NCBI GenBank assembly: GCA_001643675.2 | Contig: LSRY02000017.1 | Span: 1,426,001-1,490,000, forward strand | DNA: 64,000 nt | Source: Monocercomonoides exilis | Taxonomy: Eukaryota; Preaxostyla; Oxymonadida; Polymastigidae | Direction of reading: 5' to 3' | In this document: positions 1 to 10,189 of the stretch, piece by piece | How positions within the stretch are numbered: the first letter of the stretch is position 1 | Layout of the letters: each line of letters opens with the position of its first letter | Translations under genes and position numbers: made by a program | Notes under the pieces: generated by a model | Database searches by the model: none | Told to the model about the DNA's origin: nothing | Seen by the model: the letters and a program-made list of their open reading frames with translations, nothing else

Positions 1-532
1 GTTTATTTTTAACTATAAGTTCATGAAACATACTCAATGACGTTTTATTATTCCAAATGTTATTTGTTTTTAACTATTTTTTCATAAGTTTTTCGCATTT
101 CATCGTTTTTATCAAAAAATTTGAAAAACTGAAGTTTTCTGAATTTTTGTATGATATAATGATTTAAATTTTTAATAGGTTTGTAAATAAGATAAAAACA
201 TATTGTTGTTTTAATTTATTAGTCATATTTGATTGAATCAAAAATGAAATGAGCAAATATGTTAAAATCAAAAATTGATTGATGCAACTTCAGCAACAAC
301 ATTTCACAAAATTTTAATGTGGTGAATGCTTAACTCAAGTTGTTCAATTTTCATACGCATCACTTTAAATATCAAATAAACATTGTATCTTTATGAATTT
401 TCAGTTTTTCAAATTTTTTGATAAAAACGATGAAATGCGAAAAACTTATGAAAAAATAGTTAAAAACAAATAACATTTGGAATAATAAAACGTCATTGAG
501 TATGTTTCATGAACTTATAGTTAAAAATAAAC
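1..532. repeat. Perfect 133-bp inverted repeat around a 267-bp loop (foldback/MITE-like)
   Basis: Bases 1–133 are the exact reverse complement of 400–532; I compared both arms along their whole length and found no mismatch. The left arm starts at base 1 of the window, so the element may extend further left. The loop (134–399) has no open frame of note. A pair this identical suggests a recent transposition or gene-conversion product, or an assembly hairpin. No transposase is encoded here. Confidence 0.9.
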
Positions 533-1050
533 AAAAAAAGAAAGATAGTCCATAATGGACAAAACAAATGATCAAAAATAAATTAAAAATTCCTAAGATC
601 TTCATCAAAAACAAAAATTGACATAAAAATTTTTTTGTGTGAACATTAAATACGTATTCAAACCTTATGCAATATGCCTTTTCTATTTTTTGTTTTTATT
701 TAGTGAGAAACGCCAATAAAAAAAAATGTCCGGATTAAAAAAAATGTCCGGATAAAAAAATCACCCTAAATTTCATTTAACTTTATGAAAAACTCTAAAT
801 ATTTCTTTGCAAATAACCTAAAACCATTTTCATCTTTGAAAATCTTAATTAACAATTCTTTCATCTTAAATTGTGAGCATCATATTCTCTTACATCACAC
901 ATTCCGAAGCAGTCAAGAAGTTAACGGTTTATTCTTTTAACAAATAGAAGATAAAGTGTAAAACCTCTTAAAATGCAAATAGATAAAATTAAAAAGCTTT
1001 CATATACATTTTCAAAAATCTAAAATAAGTTAATGTACGATATTTACTAA
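533..1050. other. Intergenic, AT-rich; short tandem repeat and a lone GGGTGATT terminus
   Basis: No gene seen. Around 721–752 a 15-nt unit ending ATGTCCGGAT occurs twice. Just after it, at 761–766, TCACCC followed by TA is the reverse complement of the TA-GGGTGATT terminus of the inverted-repeat elements at 44–53 kb. It could be the right end of an element whose left end lies outside the window. The rest is the 3' flank of the SAP–PADR1 gene. Confidence 0.5.
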
Positions 1051-2211
1051 TTAATCTACCCATTTCTCTCTGTCAATGGTACTTGACGAATATGAACATC
1101 TGTGCATGTGATCTTCATCATAAAATCCTCTGAAAATTAAATGTCATCATATATATATGCATTTTCAAAAAAATCATTAAAACATATTATTATATAAACT
1201 TCAAAATAAAAATAGAAATAGCTATCAATCTTATAATTCTTTATATACATCTTCTCATTCAATAATTTAAATTCTTCAATTTCACAACTCAACCTCGATC
1301 GCAAAAAGAAATAAATGAAAATATTCATTTTACAAACTTGCAGCAATACATCTTTGACACTTTGTCATAATGCAAATGACCCCCAAAGCATACAGGACAT
1401 CTTGCCGGAGGTCCGTTGACCATTGCATCAGCAACCCTACATCAAGAAATACAAATGATATTGAATAATTCAACGTTCAACAGATTAATAAAAATTTTTT
1501 AAAAATTTCGAAGTATTTTTGATTATAAGGAAACATATTTAACACAATTTGTAAACCTTTCAATGATATCTTGCTTTGTTCCAGTCCGAGTAAGATCGTT
1601 TTTCCTTAAAAAAAGATTTATTGAAAAAGTTTCTACATTTTTAAAAATTTATTTTCACACTTGCACATTTCTTTAAGTTCATCAAGTGATTTTGATGCGA
1701 GCTCTTTCATTTTTTTTGTGATTTCTGCTTGATGTCGATTATCTGCAGATTTGGTTTTCTTTGTTGTTGCAGCTGAGGGTGTTTTGGCTTTTTTGGCTTT
1801 TGGTGCTTTTTTGACAACAACTTTCTTTTCTTTCTTTTCAACCTTCTTTTTGGGCTTGTCCTTTTTTGTTGTCTTGACTGTCACCTTTTTTGTTGTAACC
1901 TTCTTTGTAATTTTCGTTTTTTTCTCTATGCACAAAAATTTCAGAAATAATAAGAAAAATATTTTAAAAAAAATTTATTTTCTAACCTTTAACTTTCTTT
2001 TCTTCTTTTGTCTTTTTGCTCTTCTTTGGCTTTATTTCAGTAGCAGTGTAACGCTCTACTTGTTTTCTTTTCCTTTCAGGAAGTTCTCGACGAGGAACAG
2101 CGATTGCAGTTCTCTTTTTTGGCTGAATGCAAACAAACAAAAATGTGCATGCAAAATAAAAAATTCGCGAAAACTTTAAAATACGAAAGAATGTTAATAA
2201 AACAATACCAT
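1051..2211 (-). CDS. SAP domain + PADR1-type zinc-binding domain protein (209 aa, 6 exons)
   Basis: Exons (transcript order): 2211–2209, 2122–1987, 1925–1661, 1604–1557, 1436–1338, 1129–1051; they sum to 630 nt and end in TAA. The first coding exon is only the ATG, followed directly by GTATTG. Residues ~1–115 are Lys/Thr-rich and histone-tail-like, probably nucleic-acid binding. Residues ~115–155 form a SAP helix-extended-helix (SLDELKEMCKKNDLTRTGTK). Next comes CPVC...GGHLHYD...YCCKGF, matching the PADR1/zinc-ribbon region of PARP1-like proteins; there is no WGR or PARP catalytic domain. A nuclear DNA- or chromatin-binding role is inferred from the domains. It is divergent to the CH–HEAT gene, with ~195 bp between the two start codons. 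I am confident of the domains and less sure of the start, because the ATG-only exon rests on one splice choice. Confidence 0.8.
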
Positions 2212-2405
2212 TAATCAACGTAAGTGAAAATGTTCACTTTGGAGGATCAAAATATTCGAATTATCCGCCCATAATAATATTATGTGATTTGAAAACCTCT
2301 TCACTTCTATTTACTTGATAATTTATTGTTATTTATTGATATTATCTCCAAAATTCAAAATATAAGATTGGGGGACAGATCGTTTAATCGGTTTGAAAAA
2401 GGCAA
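2212..2405. promoter_or_regulatory. Putative bidirectional promoter
   Basis: This gap of ~195 bp separates the start codons of two divergent genes (SAP–PADR1 to the left, CH–HEAT to the right), so it must hold both promoters and 5' UTRs. I see no recognisable TATA or initiator motif beyond general AT-richness. Confidence 0.45.
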
Positions 2406-5400
2406 ATGGCATTGTTGGGGCGAGAGATGATTAAATGGATCCAATCATTGGATATTTCTGTTATAATAAAAAATCCAAAAAGGTTTTTTAAAATAGTTTT
2501 TATGAATTTTTATGCATATCCTCAAAAAATTTGAATTTGTTATTTCCATCTTCTCTTATTTTATTTGTGAAGAGATTTCGCAAATGGATATGTTGTTGGC
2601 GAAATATTTAGTTGTTATTTCCCAAATGAAGTAACAAAACATTCATTTGATCCCGGAAGTTCTTCATCTGCAAGGACACAAAATTGGGATTTTCTAAATA
2701 CATTTTTCAGAAAATTTAATGTCCCAATCACACCAAAAATGATTGACGACACTATGAATTACCGTACCGAAGGAACTCAACAGCTTATTGATACAATGTA
2801 TACTTTTCTGACAAGAAGAAGGTTGAATAATAATTATTTGCGTTTTTAACTTACAAAGGTTTTCTTAAATTTTAGTGTACCTCCTCGACCAGTCATATCT
2901 CCTCTTTCTCAGGTTCCTGGCTATGCACAACCAACTACTTCATTGCTTGTAAAAGAGCACGAACAGACAATGAAAAAGCAGGATACTGTTGTTTTAACAA
3001 GAGAAGCAGAAGATATTTTATCACAACACCACGAAATGCGCATTCAAGAAAAAGAGAAAAATCCTAGTTTGTAATTATAAATTTAAAAATTTCAATACAA
3101 CAAATTTTATTTCAAAGAACGTTTTGAAATTACACATAAAAAGGAAAAAGGAGCCCCACGGCAAATGAAGCCAAAGACTGATACAACAAATATTGGATTC
3201 AAAGGAGTGGAAATTAGGCCCCTTGGGAAAAAGCTTCCTCCACCGGATTATCCAACGTCTTCATCAAATCCATCCGGAGGAAATGGAACAAGTGGAAGAG
3301 GCTACACCCCAGGTGAAGCAGAGCGAGAGCCAGCAGATGACGGAGAGAAAAAAAGAGCCATTGATCAAGAAGAACGAAGGGACTCTTATCGACAACAACA
3401 GGATATCCAACCGAAAGAGGTTTTATATGATTGATAAATATTATTGACTAATTTTGGAAAATAAATGATTTGCTTATTTTTAACTATTTCTTGTCTTTTA
3501 GACTGTCGAATCTATTTTAAGCGCATGCATTAACGCAACGGTTTCTTCACTTCCGACTGGATCTGCAACGCCATCGTCTGGAGGTGCAGATAATAACCCT
3601 TTGACAAATTTGTTGGATCAAGTCAACGAAATTGATGATGAAGAGTTTAATTCTCTTATCAATTCAATCAGAACAAGGGTGCGCAAGCGATGTTTTAACT
3701 ATTACTGATTTCTACCTATTTTTTATGATTGATATATTTATGTTCTGTTACTTGATATGTAATGAATTGTGCTGTGTGTGTTTGACAAATTGCAACAGAT
3801 GAACGAGATATGCGAAGTTATATCAAGCAATTGCCACCAATTTTTCCCTCTTGGCTCATTTATTATTTCTTTGCTGAATGACACTCTCACATCTAACAAA
3901 TTCTATGGTCTGATCAATTTTTTTTCCTTTTTGCTTTCAATCAGTTATTTTGTGCTTTTTGAATTCTTTTTCATAATTGTATTTTTGCTTATTGATTTCT
4001 CTCTCTCTTTTGTTTTCTTCTCAAACTTGTTTTATATTTGAATTTAGGTGCATGCACAATGTTTGAAGAATGCGGAATTTGCTTGTCTGCTATTGATGCT
4101 TTGTCGGCTCAGTCACACATCATCGGCCTGCTGAACAGGCTCAGCCACTTCTTCATTGATTGTGTGCTAACTTTGTTGATAGGCAAATCTGAATTACGTT
4201 CTTCATTCAATTTCTCACTTTTTCTTTTATTTTCTCTCATTTTTTGAACAATTCTTTCTGTTAACGTTCTTTTGAAATCTCGACTGTGATATTCAATCTG
4301 AATGTTATTTTGTACAGCACCCTTCCAACGAATGTTTTATGTTGTCAAAGGAATTCGATCGTTCTGCTCTTCACCCGAAAGCCACGCAAATATTCTGACT
4401 TCTATTAAAGTTTGCCATTTTTATCTGATTTTTATATTCAATGTTTTATTTAAACAATACTTGTTTAAATTTCTGTTGATATTCTTCAATCGAATCATTT
4501 TTCTTTGCTGTGTTTCTTTTTTGACTGATAATTTAGTCAATTGTTTCGCGGGAGACTTTCATTCGTGTGCTGTTCTGCTATTTCACTTCACCAAACGGCA
4601 CATTTTCTGTTGCTGATCCACGAATCTCTCAAATAGGCATGCCATTCTTCTAAATATCTGAATATCATTATGAATACTAAATAAATACATCTTCATCTTC
4701 CTTATTTTTTCATTTCATTTTGTTTATTCAAATATTTCTTCTTTGTGTATTCTTCATTTTATTCCTCATTCACTCATATCCAATCAGTTATACCTGAGCT
4801 GACCATCTGCCTGTCGATGTCTGCGCCTTCAGTGCGGAGCTGTGCTTTGGAACTTCTGGGGCTGATCATCAGCCAGGCAACAGAGACAGTAGCTGCAATG
4901 CTCCCACGCATTCTGATTCTGGCGAGTGACTCGTGGTGGCAGGTCAGATCGCTTGCTTGTGCCAACGCTGCTTTCTTGCTGCCATACTTTTTATCAAGAG
5001 CACTGAAATACAATGGTTTGATAGATGAATGAGGATAACTTCTGATTGCTTTTTTTTCATGAATGCGAAATTTTAACTTGTAATTGTTGAAGTGATTATT
5101 CGATTCTTTTTCCAGAAAATATTTACAAATAAGTTGTGTCTTATTAATTTTCTTTCTGATTTTATTCTCAACATCACTTGAACAGGAAGTAATCCTCCAA
5201 TTTCTCGCGAAGAGGAAGAAGAGTTGAATTCGATGAGCGATGCAGACAAAGAGGCGCAGATTGCTGATTGCGAGGTGAAGATCACGCAGTGTCTGGATGC
5301 GATTGTGAAAGGGCTGCGAGACCCGCTGGCAGAATGCAGCGGAGTGGTGCTGAACATGCTGATGCAGACACTGGGCGATGTGATTGATCTGTATCCTTTC

Positions 5401-6507
5401 TTCCTCCCCACTTCATCCCTCAGCCAGGACGTCTTCTCCTCCACTTCTGTCGCCTCCACCCTCTCAGAAGCACCCACTGCAGGCTTTCTCGCACTCCGCG
5501 AGGCGATTGTCGAGTGCTGCATGTCACTCCCGCTGCATCTGCTGAAGATGATCGCTTTTCCTTCGTCCTCTCCGCTGTACATGGGCGACCCGCCGGCAAA
5601 TGTGGGTGGTTGGGTCAGGTGTGAAGGTGCTATTTTGGCTGATTTGTGTCTGTCTGCTGCGCTGGCTGAGCAGCAGGAGGAGCAAGCAGCAGATGCACAG
5701 GTGCTGACTCCGCAGTATGTAGCAGTCATTGCGTCCTGCCTCGCACCTGCGATGGAGTTTGTGAGCAGCGAAAGAGAAAAGAGAAGAGAAGCAGGCGAAA
5801 CTGTGGATGAAGAAAGCGATGCTTTAGAGGTTTGCACATTAATTCTGCATTTCTTCTCAGTTGTCATTTCATTATTCATTTTGCATAACTTTTCATGTGA
5901 TTGATTTTAAAAATAATAATAATAATTATTATTATTTCGTGAATTTAACCAGATTGTCTATTCAAGGATAGCAAATCGTCTGTGTCTGTATGTGCTGAAC
6001 TGTCTCTCTGATCCAGAGACAGTTGAAGAAGGATCAAGAATTGTAGCTGCTGTCTGCCAGTTCTTCCCTCAATGCATTCAAAACGTATGCGTTTTTACTT
6101 TGATTTAGCTTCAATTTATTAAATTTATTTCTTTTTCTAATTCTTTTTTTCTTGAATATTTGTTCAAATGCTTTCAATTATTTATTGAAACATTTCGACC
6201 ATTTTTCTGTTCAACAAATATATTTTTCTTAGTATCTTCAACCTTCCATGGATCGGATTCGCGATGTATTCACTTCTGCTTCATCAACTGACGAGCACAA
6301 ACAAAAGCTTTCTGAACTCTGCCATTCACTCAGAAATGTGTGTTTTTTTGTCTTTTTTCTTTAATAATGAATATTCTTTCTCTCTTTCTTTCTTAATTTC
6401 TTCATTTGTTTGTTTGTTTGTTATTTCAGTCTCCTGCATGTGCAGACGATGCCAACAGATTGTTTTCATCTTTCCCTCCTTTCTTGCAGAAGGCAATAAG
6501 CGGATAA
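2406..6507 (+). CDS. CH_2 (SPATA4/SPEF1-type) domain fused to HEAT/ARM repeats, 865 aa, 14 exons
   Basis: Exons: 2406–2482, 2573–2821, 2876–3066, 3118–3419, 3502–3678, 3799–3907, 4048–4161, 4318–4409, 4537–4636, 4788–5015, 5186–5829, 5953–6084, 6233–6337, 6430–6507; total 2,598 nt (865 aa + TAA). The intron after 4636 starts with GC instead of GT; all others are GT–AG. Residues ~1–110 match the CH_2 calponin-homology fold of SPATA4/SPEF1 sperm-flagellum proteins (RDFANGYVVGEIFSCYFP, HSFDPGSS, QNWDFLNTFFRKF). A linker containing THKKEKGAPR and TNIGFKGVE follows. From ~residue 370 the protein is all-helical with alternating hydrophobics (SVRSCALELLGLIIS, SWWQVRSLACANAAFLL), typical of HEAT/ARM repeats. 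CH_2 proteins bind microtubules, so a flagellar or cytoskeletal role is inferred. The two halves could be mistaken for two genes, but the splice phase is continuous across 3678/3799. Confidence 0.8.
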
Positions 6508-7134
6508 ACACACTTCCTCCTATTTTTTCTTTTTCTTTTTTTAACTTTATGTTGTAATGCTGCAAAACTCATTTCTAATAATTCAAGTTCTGTTTTTTTA
6601 ATACAAAAGATAAAAAGAAAGAATATTTTCTCAAAAATTCCTATAAAAAAAACGAGAAGTTAGAAGTGGAGAACAAGTTCGTGTTGTACTTCTTTTGAGC
6701 CATTTTCGCACAAAAATCATTGAATCATTTACACACAACTGAGAAGAAAATAAAAAGGAAACGAACAATTTAAATAATAATGCAACTCACAACAAACGAG
6801 AAAGTGCAGTAATAAATCATTTAGACAGTTAACAAAAGATAACCGAACCCCATCTGAATTGGAGCTCAAATGAAAAATAATCAATCGAAAAGATAAAAAG
6901 AAACTAAAAACACAATTAAATAAAAACGAAGGCATAACGAAAGACGAAAAAAATGTTTCAAAATAAAATAAATAAACAAATAAAATGGAAATGATGTTCG
7001 AAATACAAAAAAACTAAATAAAAAGAATGCAATGTATAAACGGCGCTGGTTAAATCATTGGTTAAAAAGCTTGTTAAATTGCTTGCTTAAATATCTGATT
7101 AAATTGGATGTCTATTGTTGGGTCTAATTGCTGG
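6508..7134. other. Convergent intergenic spacer
   Basis: 3' flanks of the CH–HEAT gene (+) and PTEN (−). AT-rich with A- and T-runs; no coding frame with gene-like composition and no recognised RNA. Confidence 0.5.
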
Positions 7135-9950
7135 TTATATGGCAGGGGGTGCAGGTGGCGTAGGGGGGTCAACAGGAGGAGGCGTGAAAGGGTAGGGAGA
7201 CTGAGAAGCGCTGTTCTCAGGAGGAGGAGTTGGGGTGCCCAGATCAGGCGGAGGAGGAAGATCGATGTCTGGCAGCTCTTCAGGCGAAGGCGAAAGAAGC
7301 GGAGGAGAAGGGAGATCGTCGGCAGGAGGCGGGGAAGGCTCTTGGGGGAGTGTCTGAGGTGGAGGTGGAGGTGGAGATGAAGATGATTGGGGTGTTGAGG
7401 ATGAAGATGATGATGTTGGTGAAGCTACAAGAGCAGGAGACACAGGCTCAGGGCGTTTGGCCGTTGGAGAAGATAAAGTTGTGACTTGCGAGGAATCAGC
7501 AGCGGCTGCTGCGAAGGAAGAGTTTGAAGAAGTCGGCGGAGGCGGCGGAGGAGGAGAACCCTCTCTCTCTGCACTCTTTCTCTTCTCTCCTCTTTCTCCT
7601 CCTTCTCCTTCTCCTTCGTCTGAGTCAGACTCTTCGCTGTCGCTTGGCGGCGGTGGTGTGTCGCTCGGAGGAGGCGGTGTGTCCATCCTGCGGGGCGGTG
7701 GAGGTGCAACTGGAGATGTCTTCGGAGAAACAGGGAAGGAGGAAGAGGCAGAAGCAGAGGAAGAGGAGGTTGTTGTGGAGGACGCATGCGCAAAGGCAAA
7801 AGGATTGAAGACGGAATCGCTCCGTTGCTTCTCCTTCGGCTTTTGCGTGTCTTTCTCATCTGTGTCGTCTTCCTCTTCCTCTTCCTCCTCTTCTTCTGAG
7901 TCGGTTGGTAGATCCTCTTCGTCATCTTCCTCGTTCCCTATGATTCCTTCCCTCTTCCGCCTTCTTCGCTCTTCTCTCTTCTGCTTCCACTCCAGCTCCT
8001 TCTGCATCTCCCGCTCGGCCCTTCGCCTCTCCCACTCCTCCACCTCCTTCGGCACACGCGTCATTTCTGTCTCTTCGAAGAACAGCGCCAGTGTGAATCC
8101 CTTTGGAATGTGCTTGTTCTTCTTGTCGCTGATCGCTTTGTCCAACTCCTTTTGGGTCAGAACAAGAGGGTTGGTGGTGACAAATCGAGTGTTGATCCAG
8201 AACTGGCAGATGGTCTGAGGAAGAAGAAGAAGAAGAAGAGAGAAAGAGAAAGAGAGAAAGAGAGATTGTGGAAAAGGAATTGAAAATGACGAAGATCAGA
8301 TATTGAAAAATTAAGAGTTAATAAATTAAAGAATCAAATGAAAGCACAAATGAAAAATAATAAAATAAAGAAAAAGAAATATTTTTTTTTGATAAGCCAC
8401 AAAAATCTAAAAATAAATTCATTCAAAAAGGCATACAATCTCCTTGTGAGTGAAGCGAAAGCGGACATCTCCATCGAAGCAGCAGTTGAATCCTTCCATC
8501 TCGACATAAGCGACTGTTTTGGGGTATTTCACGAGTTTTCCTTCGATCTGTTTTTCGTAATCCAACAGAACACGCCCGTTTTGCTCAATGACATATGTTG
8601 GCTCTGAAATAAGTAATCAGCATGATCATTCACATTCATGTGTTTAAAAGAACAAAAACAAAACGATTAGAAATCAATGAAATTGAATTATAAAAAGAAA
8701 GTTAAAAAAGAAAAAGAAAAGAAATAGAAAGTGCATTATAATAATAACAACTATTCAACAATATTTCGATGAATTCATACTGCATCTGTCCTTCTTGTAC
8801 ACTGGTGGAGGTGTCATTCGAATTCGAACAAGTGTCAATGGCTGCAAAATCGGAACTGAATGAGGATTCCATAAATGCCTTATATTTTTTGAAAAAAAGA
8901 CAAGTTTTGTTGATGGTTATCGCAAGTATATCATAAAAACAAAAGTCATTATCATTTCAGCGAAACATGAAGAGATTTCAAATATTGCAAACCTTTCGAA
9001 GTAGTGAATGTATCGCCGTTGAGACGGAATAGTTACTCCCTTCCTGTTTTTGGTTCTTGCAATTCCATAAAATTCCATTGCCTCCTCGGCGTTTTCCCAC
9101 TCCTTCATATATAGAAGAAGGCAGCAAATCATCAATCCAGTTCTTCCCTAAAGAAAACATTGCAAAACATTATAAATTCAACATTCAAAAGCCAAACATA
9201 TAGTTAATCTTTTGCCTTATAATATAACAAAAATGTTGACAAACCTTTCCTGCTTTACAATGAATCACGCACACATTTTTGGGGTCTTGCTTCATATATT
9301 GATCCTTAAAGAAGATAATATAAATATGTAATAAAATATTGTCAACAACATACACAATCCAAGCAGAACTCCTCAATCATCTCAAATGGGGGACAATTAT
9401 GATCAGCAAACGGATAGCATCCAACTCGTCCTTCAAAATGTGAATGATCGTACTGTCTATCTGGTTCACAACATCTGATTTAGATAAAGAATATTTATCA
9501 AAAATAATAAAGCAATGAAAAGAATTTGTTTTTTAAATCAAAATGCAGTGTAAGCAAACAAATTGTACACTCGATAATGATCTTTGTGACGGAAATTGAG
9601 AAACTTTTTGACATCAGTCATTGGGTTTCTATACATTGCCTCAAAACTTTCCGATGGATATCCCATCGCAATAATCCTTTAACAATTGTTATTTGAGAAC
9701 AATTTCAGAAAAAGAGAGAAGAAACGAAAATATGATCAAAAGTTGTAAGGAAAAAATAAAAATTTGTGTAGTACCGTGGCGTTACATCTTTGAATACAAA
9801 TTGTTTTTTTAGAATTTGTTTTTGATCGTTCAAACATCAATAACAATAAACTTATTAATGAAACAAACATGCCAGATCAAGATCAACATCAAGCTCTTTA
9901 TCGACATATCTACGCTTTTCCAAAGAAACTAGCTTTCGAATAAATGTCAT
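7135..9950 (-). CDS. PTEN: PTEN, PI(3,4,5)P3 3-phosphatase with proline-rich tail (630 aa, 9 exons)
   Basis: Exons: 9950–9869, 9787–9775 (13 nt), 9676–9560, 9474–9354, 9304–9245, 9147–8993, 8878–8781, 8603–8437, 8214–7135; total 1,893 nt. The start ([15 protein letters not shown]) aligns with the N-terminus of animal PTEN, including the basic PIP2-binding stretch. Phosphatase landmarks are YPFADHN (D95), the P-loop HCKAGKGRTG (catalytic C127, R133, split by an intron) and [18 protein letters not shown]-like sequence following it. A C2 domain follows (~183–310), with FWINTRFV and [16 protein letters not shown]. The enzyme is known to dephosphorylate PIP3 at the membrane. The ~300-residue C-terminal tail is unusual: acidic/Lys-Arg segments, then long Pro/Ser stretches; the PDZ-ligand TKV of human PTEN is absent. 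The 13-nt exon encodes YVTPR of the conserved DLDLAYVTPRIIAMG. Confidence 0.96.
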
Positions 9951-10189
9951 ATATCAAAGTACTTCAATGAATTATGGCGGAGATTGTCAAAAAAAGAGAA
10001 AGAGATCAAGACAACCACTTTTTAAACGATTAATAAAAAACTTTATCAAAACTAAAAATTTATAAGTTTCAAGAAAAAGAATGAATTGTTTGTGAAGGTT
10101 TGAACATAAGAGAAGAATAGCTTTTGTTTGTTGAAACAGGCTAAAAATATATGCAAAAAATAACATATTGTTTCAGAATCAATAATAAT

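Noticed and set aside
1137-1346. 69-aa minus-strand ORF in the SAP–PADR1 region
   Set aside because: It is the reading of an intron (1130–1337) between two exons of that gene.
1751-2179. 142-aa plus-strand hydrophobic ORF
   Set aside because: Shadow of Lys-rich exons of the minus-strand SAP–PADR1 gene: AAG/AAA codons read as CTT/TTT (Leu/Phe) on the other strand.
3679-4300. Treating the CH_2 part and the HEAT part as two genes with a stop at ~3709
   Set aside because: Joining 3678 to 3799 and onwards keeps phase through nine more exons and the total is divisible by three. The read-through to TGA at 3709 would be an unspliced artefact.
7457-8218. 253-aa plus-strand Gly/Ser-rich ORF opposite the PTEN tail
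   Set aside because: Antisense of Pro/acidic low-complexity codons; PTEN on the minus strand explains the sequence.
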